Below, piece after piece: positions 40,802-50,030 of a DNA stretch of 64,000 nucleotides (position 1 is the stretch's first letter; the number at the start of each line of letters is the position of its first letter). The stretch comes from Streptomyces sp. NBC_00236 (GTDB lineage: Bacteria; Actinomycetota; Actinomycetes; Streptomycetales; Streptomycetaceae), in the NCBI RefSeq assembly GCF_036195045.1, contig NZ_CP108100.1, positions 248,001 to 312,000 of the forward strand, read 5' to 3'. Under the pieces are notes generated by a model that had not been told where the DNA came from, did no database searches, and saw only the letters and a list, made by a program, of their open reading frames with translations. The position numbers and the translations under genes are program-made.

Positions 40802-41761
40802 CTATCCCTTGAGGCCGCCCGCGGTCAGACCGCTCATGATGTTGCGCTGGAAGAGCAGGAAGATGAGCAGCGTCGGGATCGACGCGATGGTGAGCGCGGC
40901 GATGAGCACGTTCTCGGGTACGCCGCTGGCCAGTGAGTAGATGCCCACGTTGAGCGTCTGCTTGCTGGGGTCGGGCAGGGTGAGCATCGGCCAGAGGAAG
41001 TCCTTCCACACCCCGACGACGGCGAAGATGGAGACGACGCCGAGGATCGGCCGGGAGATCGGCAGGACGATCGAGCGCAGGGTGCGCAGGGGCGACGCGC
41101 CGTCGATGGAGGCGGCGTCGAGGAGTTCGCGCGGGATGGAGTCGAAGAACCGCTTCAGCAGGAAGATGTTGAAGGCGTTGGTGACCGACGGCAGCCAGAT
41201 CACCCAGGGCGAGTTGACCAGGTTGCGCTGGAAGATCGGCACGTCCAGCACCGTGAGGTACTGCGGGACGACCAGCACGGTGGCCGGGATCATCAGTGTG
41301 GCCAGCATCATGCCGAGAATGACCTTGCCGAAGACCGGCCGCAGCTTCGAGAGCGAGTAGGCGGCCGCGACGTCGAAGATCAGCTGGAACGCGAGCGCGC
41401 CGAAGGCGTAGTACAGGGTGTTGAAGAGCAGCTTGGACAGGTCCATCACGGTCCAGGCCTGGCTGTAGTTCTCGGTGTGGAGCGAGCTGGGGAAGGCGGT
41501 GGGCGGGCTCTGCACGACTTCCTGGGTGGTCTTGAGTCCGCCGGTGACCATCCAGTACAGCGGCCCGAGGAAGGCGACCGTGAAGAGGATGATGACCAGG
41601 GTGAAGACGATCCAGTAGAAGGCCTTGCCACGGGGCCTGCCGAGCTGGGCCGGCGAGATCAGGGTCCGCTGGCGCCCGGCGTCGGCGCCTCGTTCGGCCC
41701 TGCGCCGTGCGGACTTGCGTACGTCGCTCCCGCGCCGGGAGACAAGCGTGTTCGATGCCAT
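40802..41761 (-). CDS. sugar ABC transporter permease (MalG-like)
   Basis: The 319-residue membrane protein has an N-terminal basic cytoplasmic stretch (about 1-45) and six spans, the first starting FYWIVFTLVIILFTVAFLGP. The EAA motif region, LLDAASIDGASPLRTLRSIV, is typical of carbohydrate permeases of the MalG/CUT1 class, and LVVPQYLTVLDVPIFQRNLV is the periplasmic loop seen in the group. It pairs with the MalF-like protein encoded 15 bp upstream. No ATPase is encoded in the locus, as usual in Streptomyces, where the shared MsiK ATPase energises many sugar importers. Confidence 0.92.
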   Translation of the reverse strand: MASNTLVSRRGSDVRKSARRRAERGADAGRQRTLISPAQLGRPRGKAFYWIVFTLVIILFTVAFLGPLYWMVTGGLKTTQEVVQSPPTAFPSSLHTENYSQAWTVMDLSKLLFNTLYYAFGALAFQLIFDVAAAYSLSKLRPVFGKVILGMMLATLMIPATVLVVPQYLTVLDVPIFQRNLVNSPWVIWLPSVTNAFNIFLLKRFFDSIPRELLDAASIDGASPLRTLRSIVLPISRPILGVVSIFAVVGVWKDFLWPMLTLPDPSKQTLNVGIYSLASGVPENVLIAALTIASIPTLLIFLLFQRNIMSGLTAGGLKG

Positions 41762-41776
41762 GGTCGTGCTCCCGTC

Positions 41777-42736
41777 CTAGTCTTCGCTGCTGCGGCTCAG
41801 TCGTACGTACACCGCGGAGAAGCCCGCGAGGACGACGAGCAGGACGAGGCCGAGTGCCGCCGCGCTGCCGTAGTTGTTGAAGTTGAAGGCGTACTGGTAG
41901 ATGAGGTAGACGACGGTGGTGGTGGAGCCCTCCGGGCCGGCGCCGTTGGTGAGCAGGAACGGCTCGGTGAAGACCTGCATCGTCGCGATGACCTGCATGA
42001 GGAGCAGCAGGGAGAGGATGAGCCGGGTCTGCGGGATGGTGACGTGCCAGACCTTGCGCAGCAGTCCGGCGCCGTCGAGTTCGGCCGCCTCGTAGAGCTC
42101 GCCCGGGATGCCCTGGAGGGCGGCCAGGTAGATCAGGGTGGCGCCGCCCATGTTCATCCAGGTCGCCGCGATGACGACCGAGAGCATGGCCGTGTCGGTG
42201 TCCTGGAGCCACTGCTGGGCGGGCAGGTGGAAGACGTCCAGGATGCGGTTGAAGAGTCCGTATCCGGGGTCGTAGAAGTACTTGAAGAGCAGCACGGAGG
42301 CGACCGGCGGCAGCATCACGGGGAGGTAGACCAGCAGGCGCAGGTAGCCCTGCCCGTGCCGGAACTCGTTGAGGACGACGGCGACGACGAACGGGACGAC
42401 GAAACCGAGCAGCAGGGCCAGCACGGTGAACAGCAGGGTGTTGCGCCAGGCCTGCCAGAACGCCGGGTCGTTGAAGACGTAGGTCAGGTTGGACCAGCCG
42501 GCCCAGGTGGTCTTGCCGTCCTCTGTCTTCTGGAACGCCAGGATGAATTCCCGGACCATCGGATACCAGGAGAACAGCGAGAAGCAGAGCACCGCTCCGA
42601 TCAGGAAGCCGTGTGCGGAGATGTTGCGGCGCACGGCTCGCAGGAAGTCCTCGCGGGCGGAGTCCCGGCGGGCGGGGCGTGAATGTCCTGGGCCGGGCGC
42701 GGTCGCCTTGCGGGAGGACAGGGTAGGGGCCGACAT
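41777..42736 (-). CDS. sugar ABC transporter permease (MalF-like)
   Basis: The 319-residue protein is of the CUT1 class. A cytoplasmic N-terminus is followed by a first span NISAHGFLIGAVLCFSLFSW, a large periplasmic loop (QKTEDGKTTWAGWSNLTYVF), and then five further spans. The EAA-type motif is LYEAAELDGAGLLRKVWHVT. It is 15 bp before the MalG-like gene and 80 bp after the binding protein, on one transcript. Together these import glucan oligosaccharides produced by the GH87 enzyme encoded just upstream. Confidence 0.92.
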   Translation of the reverse strand: MSAPTLSSRKATAPGPGHSRPARRDSAREDFLRAVRRNISAHGFLIGAVLCFSLFSWYPMVREFILAFQKTEDGKTTWAGWSNLTYVFNDPAFWQAWRNTLLFTVLALLLGFVVPFVVAVVLNEFRHGQGYLRLLVYLPVMLPPVASVLLFKYFYDPGYGLFNRILDVFHLPAQQWLQDTDTAMLSVVIAATWMNMGGATLIYLAALQGIPGELYEAAELDGAGLLRKVWHVTIPQTRLILSLLLLMQVIATMQVFTEPFLLTNGAGPEGSTTTVVYLIYQYAFNFNNYGSAAALGLVLLVVLAGFSAVYVRLSRSSED

Positions 42737-42815
42737 GGTGTGTCTCCTCGGTGCCGGTGAACTCAGGGGGGCCGGAGGCGGGGCCGGGTCCGCGTGACCC
42801 GGCCCCTCGCGTCCG

Positions 42816-44240
42816 TTACTGGTTCGCCAGAACCTGGTTGACCTGCTGCTCGGCGGTGGAGAGCAGCTTGTCGATGTCCGCGTCCTTGTTGGTCAGCACA
42901 CCCGACATGGCGTTGTCGAGGATCTTGTAGATCTCCTGCGCCTTCGGCGGTTCGGCCTTGCCCGGAACCGGGTTGTCCATGAAGGCCTTGAAGTTCTCGA
43001 CCGGCATCGTCGCATTCGCGGCGCGCGCGGCGTCGTCCTTGGTCTTGCTCTCGCCGAGGAAGAAGTTCGGCTGCGGCAGCCCGACCGGGAGCTGGTCGGC
43101 CTTGGTACGCGCCCAGTCGAACTGGCCCTTGCCGACCGTGAGGTTCTTGAAGTTGAGCCAGGCGATGCCGGCCTTGATCTGGTCGGGCGAACTGCCCTTC
43201 TTGATCAGGTAGTTGTTGCCGCCGAAGAGAGTGCCCTTGGCGCCGGGGATCGGGCCCAGGCCGAAGGTCTCGTACTTGGCGCCGAGCTGCTGCACCATGT
43301 AGGCGATGTCGTCGGGGGCGGCGAGGAACATGCCGAGCTTGTCGCTGGCGATCTGCTTCTGGAGGTCGCCCCACTTCAGCAGCTGGGTCTTGCCCATGCT
43401 GTCGTCCTCCCAGCGCATGTCGTGCAGCTGCTGGAGGACCTGCTTGCCGGAGGCGTCGTTGAAGGCCGCCTTCTTGCCGGACGCGTCGACGACGTCACCG
43501 CCGAGGCCGAACTGGGTGGCGGCGAAGTGCCAGCCGCCGTTGTTGCCCGCGCTGTACTCGCCGTAGCCGGAGATGCCCTTGCCCAGGCCCGCGATCTTCT
43601 TGGCCGCGGTGCGGACCTCGTCCCAGGTGGCCGGCGGCTTGTTCGGGTCGAGACCGGCCTCGGTGAACAGCTTCCGGTTGATCATCAGACCCATGGTGTA
43701 GTTGCTGGTCGGCAGACCGTAGAGCTTGCCGTCCTTGCGCGCCACGTCGACGACCTGGGTCTGTATGTCCCCCAGCGCGGGCACGGTCTTGTCCGTGACG
43801 TACGCGGAGATGTCCTCGGCACCATCGTTGTCCAGCACCTGCTGGAGGTCGCTGAAGTAGGCGTAGAAGACGTCGGGCTGCGACTTGCCCTTCAGCATGG
43901 CGGTGAAGCGGGGCGGCTCGTTGCACTGGCCGGGGGTGGACTTTCCGTTGATCGTGACGTTCGGGTAGGTCTTGTTGAACGTCTTGATGTCCTCGTTCCA
44001 CTCGCGCAGCTCCGCGGCCTTGGCCGCCGGCGGCATGCAGTCGATCGAGATCGTCACCTTCGTCTTCGGATCGAGCGGGGCGGAAGGGTCGGACGATCCC
44101 TTGGACGCGCTGTTCGTGTCCTCGTCCTTGCTGCTGCTCGTTCCGCAGGAGGCGAGCGAGGTCAGGGCAAGTGCGGTGACAAGGGCAGCCGCGGAGGCAC
44201 GGCTGATACGGCGTGTGCGGCGCAACCCAGCACTTCTCAT
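42816..44240 (-). CDS. sugar ABC transporter substrate-binding lipoprotein
   Basis: The 474-residue lipoprotein has an Arg-rich start and lipobox LASC (Cys32), followed by a Ser/Asp-rich linker. The mature protein has the MalE-like class I features: VTISIDCMPPAAKAAELREW, KTYPNVTINGKSTPG, PRFTAMLKGKSQPDVFYAYF, GLPTSNYTMGLMINRKLF and WDEVRTAAKKIAGLGKGISG. The IDCMPP segment with one cysteine is unusual for the family. ATG at 44240 with AAAGGGG 7 nt upstream is the start. An A/T-rich partly palindromic site lies about 100 bp upstream. The binding target is probably an alpha-glucan oligosaccharide given the neighbours. Confidence 0.92.
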   Translation of the reverse strand: MRSAGLRRTRRISRASAAALVTALALTSLASCGTSSSKDEDTNSASKGSSDPSAPLDPKTKVTISIDCMPPAAKAAELREWNEDIKTFNKTYPNVTINGKSTPGQCNEPPRFTAMLKGKSQPDVFYAYFSDLQQVLDNDGAEDISAYVTDKTVPALGDIQTQVVDVARKDGKLYGLPTSNYTMGLMINRKLFTEAGLDPNKPPATWDEVRTAAKKIAGLGKGISGYGEYSAGNNGGWHFAATQFGLGGDVVDASGKKAAFNDASGKQVLQQLHDMRWEDDSMGKTQLLKWGDLQKQIASDKLGMFLAAPDDIAYMVQQLGAKYETFGLGPIPGAKGTLFGGNNYLIKKGSSPDQIKAGIAWLNFKNLTVGKGQFDWARTKADQLPVGLPQPNFFLGESKTKDDAARAANATMPVENFKAFMDNPVPGKAEPPKAQEIYKILDNAMSGVLTNKDADIDKLLSTAEQQVNQVLANQ

Positions 44241-44343
44241 CGATGGTCCCCTTTGGGCATGAGCGTGGATGGCCCTCGGCCGACTCTCTGCCGGGGCGAG
44301 GCACACTCAACCAGCGCCGACATGTGAGCGCAATATCTCGCGC

Positions 44344-44360
44344 AGTTTTCGTAAAAGTTT
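44344..44360. promoter_or_regulatory. candidate operator/promoter element of the sugar operon
   Basis: AGTTTTCGTAAAAGTTT is a partly symmetric A/T-rich block 104-120 bp upstream of the binding-protein start, in otherwise GC-rich sequence. LacI-type repressors of Streptomyces sugar operons often use sites of this form. A -10-like TATTGC lies downstream on the minus strand at about 44331-44336. No regulator gene of this type is in the window. Confidence 0.35.
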
Positions 44361-44409
44361 GACAGCACTTCGCACGCCACGTGCGGGGTCCGGTGCGCAC
44401 GCAGCACGA

Positions 44410-44437
44410 GGCGCCGTCCGGCGGACCGGACGGCGCC
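44410..44437 (-). terminator. terminator of the GH87 gene
   Basis: Twelve-base-pair perfect arms (GGCGCCGTCCGG and CCGGACGGCGCC) with a CGGA loop start 17 bp after the stop of the minus-strand GH87 gene. It should make the glucanase message separate from the transporter operon that follows. Confidence 0.7.
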
Positions 44438-44454
44438 CCTGGTTTCGGTGCCGG

Positions 44455-47400
44455 TTACGGGTTGATGTTGATCTTCATGGTGGACGTCGTGTTCTTCACG
44501 TCCAGGGCGTTGCCGCTGAGCCTCAGACCGTTGAAGGTCACCTCGCCGACAGCGGGCCCCTGGCCGGCCTCAGGCATCTCGTTGGCCCACAGTCCGAAGC
44601 CGGACCTGGCGTCGTAGGCGTCACCGCTCTTGCGTGCGCCGGAGATCGAGATGTCGGTCAGGATCGTGTCCTTGATCGGGAACTGGGGCTGGCCTCCCAC
44701 GTAGTTGGTCTGGAACATGATGCCGCTGTACGTCGGGTCGACGATGTCCACATGGTTGATCCGGATGCCCTGGAAGACCTTGGAGGCGGAGAACAGCCAG
44801 ATGCCGGGGAAGGTCTGCGACCCCCAGAAATGGCCTCCGGAACGGAGCACGGAGACGTTCTCGACCGTGGTCGGACCGGTCCCGAAGCCGTTCATCGGAT
44901 AGCCGAAGTCCAGCGAGCTGACCGTGATACCGGAGTAGACCAGGGTGTCCGCGATGAGGATGTTGCGGAAGGTGTTGTCGTAGCCGCCGTAGACGGCGAC
45001 GCCCGCGGCACGCCAGGTCAGCAGCGACGTGAGGTTCTCATAGACGTTGTTCTTCATGTCCGCGCCGCCGGAGTCGATGGCGGAGAACAGCGCGAAGCTG
45101 TCGTCTCCGGTCGCCCGGGACTCGTTGTTCACGACGTGGTTGTCCGTCGAGCCGTTGGTCATGTTGATGCCGTCGGCGAACGTGTTCCGGATGCGGGAGT
45201 TCCTGATGGTGATGCCGTCGGTGTTCGCGCCCCAGTAGAGGCACACCTGGTGCTCGTTCCAGACGTTGTCGATGACGATGTCCGAGACGTTGGAAAGGTC
45301 GAACACCTTGCCGGGTCCGTCGATGCGCGAGGTGTAGTTCCCGAAGTACGCGAAGTTCGCGAACGTCGAACCCTTGGCACTGGCCTCGGCACGGAAGCCG
45401 TTGTCGGTGTTCTCCTGGGACGAGGGTGCGAAGAACCTGGTGTACCAGGGCCCCGCGCCGATGACCTTGACGGCCTTCCCGTAGACCTGGAACTTGCTCG
45501 CGGTCTGGTAGTCGCCGGCCGGCAGGTAGACGCCCACCAGCTTGCCCGTGGTGTCCATCCGCACCTTGTCCAGGGCGTTCTGGACGTCCTGGTGGGTGAA
45601 CCCCGCGGGAACGGTGTAGGCGGCCGCGTCCGGGTTCGGGATCTGGGTCGCCTGTTCCAGGCTGACGAAGTCGATCGCGTACGTGCTGGTGTTCGCCGCG
45701 TCCTTCTGCAGCCGGATCTTGCTGCCGGCCGGGACGGTCCTGCCCAGCAGCATGTTCGCCTCGTCGTAGATGTGCCGCGGCGAACCGGAGCCCGGGGAGT
45801 TGCCCGGACCGGTCTCGGCGCCGTACAGCCACGCGTACTTCGAGGTGAGGTCGATCGCCTTGAGGAAGGTGCCGTCCACGTAGACGTTCAGCTTGGAGTC
45901 GATGCCCCCGCCGCCCGCGGAGTCCGGGACGGAGAAGCGGGTCACCAGGGAGTTGGTGCTCGCCCTGGTGGTGAACTCCACGTAGTTGCCGGTGCTGTTG
46001 AGGGTGACGGCCTTGCGTCCTGACGCCTCGCCCGCGACGTCGCCGACGGTCCTGTTCGGTCCGACGACCTGCGCGCCGCCGCCGGTGACCCCGTCCTCCG
46101 CCTCGTACATGTCGTACGGCATGTTCGCGCCGCGTCCGACGAAGAGCGAGCTGGTGGTGGTGTTGTTCTCGCGCTTCACCGGGAGCTCGTTGGCGTCGTC
46201 GGCGATGACCGTCTTCACGGAGTACGAGCCGTTGGCCGCCGTCCAGCTCCCCAGATTCACCGGGGCGCTCGTCGCACCCGCGGCTATCGCCCCGGTGTAG
46301 GTGCCCGTGAGGGTCTTCACCGTGGCGCCCTTGGAGTCCAGCAGGGTCAGTGTGATGGCGTGGCCGCCCGAGGCGGACGCCACCGAGCCCTGGTTCTTGA
46401 GGGCCACGGAGAAGGTGACGTTCTGACCGGCGGACGGGGCCGACGGGGAGGTGCTGACCCCGGTGGAGACCAGGTCCGAGCTGGCGACCGGCTTCACGAC
46501 CAGACCGGTCGTGCTCGTGTAGGTGTTGTCGGTCTCGTTCTGCTCGATGACCTCGCCTCCCGGGTCGGCGACCGCGCTCAGTGCGTACGTGCCCGCGTCA
46601 CGCGCTCCGATGTCGGCGCTGACCTGGGCGGAGGCCCCGCCCGCCAGCGCGCCCACGGACGCGGTGGCGACCTTGGAGCCGCCGAGCCGGAACTCGACCT
46701 TGCTCGCCGGTGCCGCGACCGAACCGCTGTTGCGCACCGTCGCGGTGAGCGTGACCGGGTCCGACTCGACGGGCGCGGCCGGAGCCGACGTCACCGAGCT
46801 GACCTGGAGGTTCGGATTGGGCGCCGGGGCGCCCAGCACCTGGAACTCCGCGACCTGGCCGGCGCCCGAGCCGGTGTTGGAGTTGAACTTCAGCTGGACG
46901 TCGGCGACCCGGCCGCCGACCGGGATGGTCACCGTGTTGCCGCTGCCCGGGCTGAACGCGTAGTCCTTGGCCGCGACCAGGCCGGTGAACGCCGAGGCGC
47001 TCGGCTCCCGGCCGAGGACCTGGATGTTCTGGGTCCTGGCTCCCCAGCTGCTGTCCGGGTTGAGCTTGACGACGACGCTCTCGGTGTCGGCGTTGGCACC
47101 CAGCTTCACGGTCAGGGTGTTGGGGTAGCTGCCCCCGGCGCCTTCCCAGTAGGTGGTCACGCTGTTGTCGTTGGCGTTCTCCGCGACGAACGTGTGGACC
47201 ACGGACGAGGCGGTGATGGGCTTGCCGATCGCGAGGTTGGACGCCGTGCCCGTGCTGCCGTTGCGGGTGACGGTGTTGCTGTCGCCCGACACGTTGCCCG
47301 CCGCGTCCTTGGCCCGGACGGTGTAGGAGACCGTGGTGCCTGCGGACTGGGTGTCCGTGTAGGTGGTGACATCGCCCGCGACGCTCTTGCGCAGCACGTT

Positions 47401-48744
47401 GTTGGCGTAGATGTCGTACCCGGTGACGGCCGTGTTGTCGGTGGAGGCCTGCCAGACCAGCTTGATCTGACCGGCGGTCGCCTCGGTGAAGCTCAGGCCG
47501 GCCGGTGCGGTCGGCGCCTGGGTGTCGCCGGTGTCCCCGGTCCGGGTCACGGTGTTGCTGTTCGCGGACACGTTGCCCGCCGCGTCCTTGGCGCGGACGT
47601 AGTACGACACGGTGGAACCGGCCGGGCGGGTGTCGGTGAACGTGGTGACATCGCCGGCCACGCTCGTCAGCAGCGCGTTGCCGGCATAGATGTCGTAACC
47701 GGTGACGGCCGTGTTGTCCGTCGACGCGTTCCAGGTCAGCCTGATCTGGCCGGTGGCCGGTTCGGTGTACGCCAGTTGCGAGGGTGCGGTGGGCGCCTGG
47801 GTGTCGCCCGACTCGGGTCCGTAGATCTCCAGTTCGGAGACCTGGGCGCCCGGCTGGACGGTGTTGGCGCTGACGAGCACGCGGACGTAGCGGGTGGTGG
47901 TGGCGTCGAAGGAGATCGTCGCCGTCTCACCGGCCGTGGGACTGAAGGTGTACGCCTTGGGCTGCGTCACGTCGCTGAAGTCGGTGCCGTTGGCGCTGCT
48001 CTGGATCTTCAGCGTCTGACTGCGGGTCTCCCAGCCGTCCGGCAGCCGAAGGACCACCCGGTCGACCCGTAGCGAGGATCCGAGGTCGGCCTGGATCCAC
48101 TGGGGCAGGGCACCGTTGCGGCTCTCCCAGTAGCTGCCCGCGTTGCCGTCGTTGGCGTGGGCCGCGATGTACGTCTCGGTGTAGCTGCTGGCCGTGAGCG
48201 TGCGGCCGGTCGCGAGGTTCACCGACGACTCCGCCGCCGCGCGCACCTCCAGCTCGGCGAGCTGGCCGTTCTCCGACGCGGAGTTCGCGGTGATGTTCGC
48301 CCGTACGAACCGGGCCCGGGTGGCCGGGACGGAGATCGTCACCTTGTTGGAGCTGCCCGGTGCGAAGGTGTAGGCGGCCGAGGTCTTCAGCGTGGTGAAG
48401 CTCGTGCCGTCGGCACTGCCCTGGAGCGAGAGGGTCTGGCTGCGGCTCTTCCAGTCCGCGGGAAGCTTCAGGGTGACCTGGTCGATGCGGGTGACCTTGC
48501 CCAGATCGCTCTGCACCCACTGGGGAAGGGAACTGCCCGAGCCTTCCCAGTACGTCGACTGTTCTCCGTCGGCGATGTTCCCGGCGTCCCTGCCGCTGCC
48601 CGCACTGCTGGCGGCCGTCCGGTGACCGGCGGCGATGTTCGGGCCGCCGGCGGCCGACGCGTTGAGCGCCGGCCAGCCGACCATCAGCAGGCTGGTGGTG
48701 AGGGTGGCGGAAAGGATCCGCCACCGGCGGTGTCGCGTTCTCAT
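44455..48744 (-). CDS. secreted GH87-type alpha-1,3-glucanase (multidomain)
   Basis: This 1429-residue secreted protein has a signal peptide (1-31, cut near ASA), two discoidin (F5/8C)-type domains (about 35-170 and 173-308) and two fibronectin type III domains (about 315-400 and 412-500). These are followed by a third carbohydrate-binding-like domain (about 510-650), two CARDB-type domains (about 655-870), a CBM6/35-like domain (about 875-1045, YEAEDGV) and a C-terminal right-handed beta-helix. The helix contains NTFADGIN and ATGDDSFAL. Asp1191, Asp1214 and Asp1215 have the same spacing (23 and 1 residues) as the catalytic Asp1067/1090/1091 that I recall for the Bacillus circulans GH87 enzyme Agl-KA. 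GH87 enzymes cleave alpha-1,3-glucan. A sugar importer and alpha-glucosidase are encoded directly downstream on the same strand. Confidence 0.85.
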   Translation of the reverse strand: MRTRHRRWRILSATLTTSLLMVGWPALNASAAGGPNIAAGHRTAASSAGSGRDAGNIADGEQSTYWEGSGSSLPQWVQSDLGKVTRIDQVTLKLPADWKSRSQTLSLQGSADGTSFTTLKTSAAYTFAPGSSNKVTISVPATRARFVRANITANSASENGQLAELEVRAAAESSVNLATGRTLTASSYTETYIAAHANDGNAGSYWESRNGALPQWIQADLGSSLRVDRVVLRLPDGWETRSQTLKIQSSANGTDFSDVTQPKAYTFSPTAGETATISFDATTTRYVRVLVSANTVQPGAQVSELEIYGPESGDTQAPTAPSQLAYTEPATGQIRLTWNASTDNTAVTGYDIYAGNALLTSVAGDVTTFTDTRPAGSTVSYYVRAKDAAGNVSANSNTVTRTGDTGDTQAPTAPAGLSFTEATAGQIKLVWQASTDNTAVTGYDIYANNVLRKSVAGDVTTYTDTQSAGTTVSYTVRAKDAAGNVSGDSNTVTRNGSTGTASNLAIGKPITASSVVHTFVAENANDNSVTTYWEGAGGSYPNTLTVKLGANADTESVVVKLNPDSSWGARTQNIQVLGREPSASAFTGLVAAKDYAFSPGSGNTVTIPVGGRVADVQLKFNSNTGSGAGQVAEFQVLGAPAPNPNLQVSSVTSAPAAPVESDPVTLTATVRNSGSVAAPASKVEFRLGGSKVATASVGALAGGASAQVSADIGARDAGTYALSAVADPGGEVIEQNETDNTYTSTTGLVVKPVASSDLVSTGVSTSPSAPSAGQNVTFSVALKNQGSVASASGGHAITLTLLDSKGATVKTLTGTYTGAIAAGATSAPVNLGSWTAANGSYSVKTVIADDANELPVKRENNTTTSSLFVGRGANMPYDMYEAEDGVTGGGAQVVGPNRTVGDVAGEASGRKAVTLNSTGNYVEFTTRASTNSLVTRFSVPDSAGGGGIDSKLNVYVDGTFLKAIDLTSKYAWLYGAETGPGNSPGSGSPRHIYDEANMLLGRTVPAGSKIRLQKDAANTSTYAIDFVSLEQATQIPNPDAAAYTVPAGFTHQDVQNALDKVRMDTTGKLVGVYLPAGDYQTASKFQVYGKAVKVIGAGPWYTRFFAPSSQENTDNGFRAEASAKGSTFANFAYFGNYTSRIDGPGKVFDLSNVSDIVIDNVWNEHQVCLYWGANTDGITIRNSRIRNTFADGINMTNGSTDNHVVNNESRATGDDSFALFSAIDSGGADMKNNVYENLTSLLTWRAAGVAVYGGYDNTFRNILIADTLVYSGITVSSLDFGYPMNGFGTGPTTVENVSVLRSGGHFWGSQTFPGIWLFSASKVFQGIRINHVDIVDPTYSGIMFQTNYVGGQPQFPIKDTILTDISISGARKSGDAYDARSGFGLWANEMPEAGQGPAVGEVTFNGLRLSGNALDVKNTTSTMKININP

Positions 48745-49349
48745 TTGTCCCCGATCTCTTCGGCCTCGGCGCAGGGCGCGACCAAGGCGCGGCTCTGTCT
48801 GCGTACCCCTTGGCCATGACTTTCTGCACCAACGGGAATGGACTTTTGCGTTTTGCGGTCAGAGAATTGCAGAGAAGTGACGCCTCGTCCACTGCTGTGA
48901 CACAGGAAGGAGACCGGGCTGACGCTCACATTCCGCCCTAACTCACCTGATGGGTCGGGCATTTGAGCGCACCTCAATCAGGAGATGACCGCATCTCCGC
49001 AACGCAAGCCATTTGCGCATTCATGAAAGGCGCTGAAAGGTGCCAGCTCACTGGGGAGGTAGGGCTCGGCGACCTGCCGCACGCTGCCCAGCACCTCCGG
49101 TGCCGCAGCCGTCTTCCTCACCGCCATCACCGGCCGCCCGGGCATCGCCCTGACCGGCATCATCTGCCCGGTACCCGGAACGAACCGGCTCCTACGCCGT
49201 CACCGACCCGGGACCGGCGGCCTCGCCGTCGCCGAGGCTTCGGCCGGGCCGCAACCCGCCCGGCCGACCGGTCTGTTCGGGCACTCCTCCACGACGAGCG
49301 GGGCCCGTACCCCCGGACCCCGCTCCTCGCCATCGGTCGTGCACACCCG
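48745..49349. other. 605-bp intergenic region upstream of the GH87 gene
   Basis: No convincing gene is present. The region must hold the promoter of the glucanase gene. A tandem heptamer (TTTTGCG twice, 48844-48857) in an A/T-rich patch about 100 bp upstream of the start is the most regulatory-looking feature. A 61-codon minus-strand frame (48978-49163, starting MMPVRAMPGRPVMAVRKTAA) is open but lacks a ribosome-binding site, and I cannot identify it; it may be a gene remnant. Confidence 0.4.
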
Positions 49350-49844
49350 TCAGCCCGCCGGGCTCCAGCGGTATCTGACGTCCGGCTCGTTCTCCTCGTT
49401 GCGGCTGCCGTCGTCGAACCCGACGGAGGTGAATCCATGGCGCTCGTAGAAGGCCCGCGCACCGGAGTTGCGCTGGAAGGTGTACAGGGCGAGCCCCTGC
49501 GGGCTGCACTCCCTCGCCTTCGCCAGCAGCAGGGTGCCGATCCCCCGGCGCAGCATGTCGGGTCGCAGATAGAGGTGTTCCAGCTCATCACCGTCGACCG
49601 AGACGAAGCCGACCGGCTCTGCCGCTCCCCCGCCCTCCCGGACCTCGGCCACCCAGACGTCCGTGCCGTGCAGGACGACATGGGTCATCCAGCCAAGTGT
49701 CGCCTCGTCACTGTGCACCCTGGGCAGGTAGGGCATGGCCGCGGCACGCGAATCCAGGAAGAGGCGGGTGAGGCGGTCGGCGTCCTCGACCCGCGCCTCC
49801 CGCAGCAGTGCCGCGTCCGGGTGCGGGGGGCTGTCCGACGACAT
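49350..49844 (-). CDS. GNAT family N-acetyltransferase
   Basis: The 164-residue single-domain protein has LLREARVEDADRLTRLFLDS at the N-terminus, VWVAEVREGGGAAEPVGFVS (beta-2/3), LEHLYLRPDMLRRGIGTLLL (beta-4 and acetyl-CoA loop R-R-G-I-G) and LYTFQRNSGARAFYERHGFT (beta-5/alpha-4). This is the RimI/ElaA-like compact form. ATG at 49844 gives the full fold; the acceptor is unknown. It is divergent from the phosphopantetheinyl transferase gene. Confidence 0.88.
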   Translation of the reverse strand: MSSDSPPHPDAALLREARVEDADRLTRLFLDSRAAAMPYLPRVHSDEATLGWMTHVVLHGTDVWVAEVREGGGAAEPVGFVSVDGDELEHLYLRPDMLRRGIGTLLLAKARECSPQGLALYTFQRNSGARAFYERHGFTSVGFDDGSRNEENEPDVRYRWSPAG

Positions 49845-50030
49845 CCGTGGTCTCCTGTCCTGAGGGGCCGGGCGACCCGGGAGTCCGCCGCGGCTCGCGG
49901 ACGGGGTGAACCGGCCACCCTGTGATCGAACGTACGTCCACCCCTGTCCGGATCTCCATAGGATATCGGTGACCGCTCCGCCGTGACACGTCCTCACGGC
50001 GCCCGCCCCGGCGAAGGAATCGACCCAACG

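Noticed and set aside
44269..46023. Long plus-strand open frame antisense to the GH87 gene (584 codons)
   Set aside because: In this very GC-rich DNA, antisense frames stay open because stop codons are rare. The product is a V/D/G/R-rich sequence without recognisable domains, and the minus strand encodes clear domains.
48978..49163. 61-codon minus-strand frame (MMPVRAMPGRP...)
   Set aside because: No ribosome-binding site, no recognised family, and low-complexity Pro/Arg/Ala content. Listed only as part of the intergenic region.
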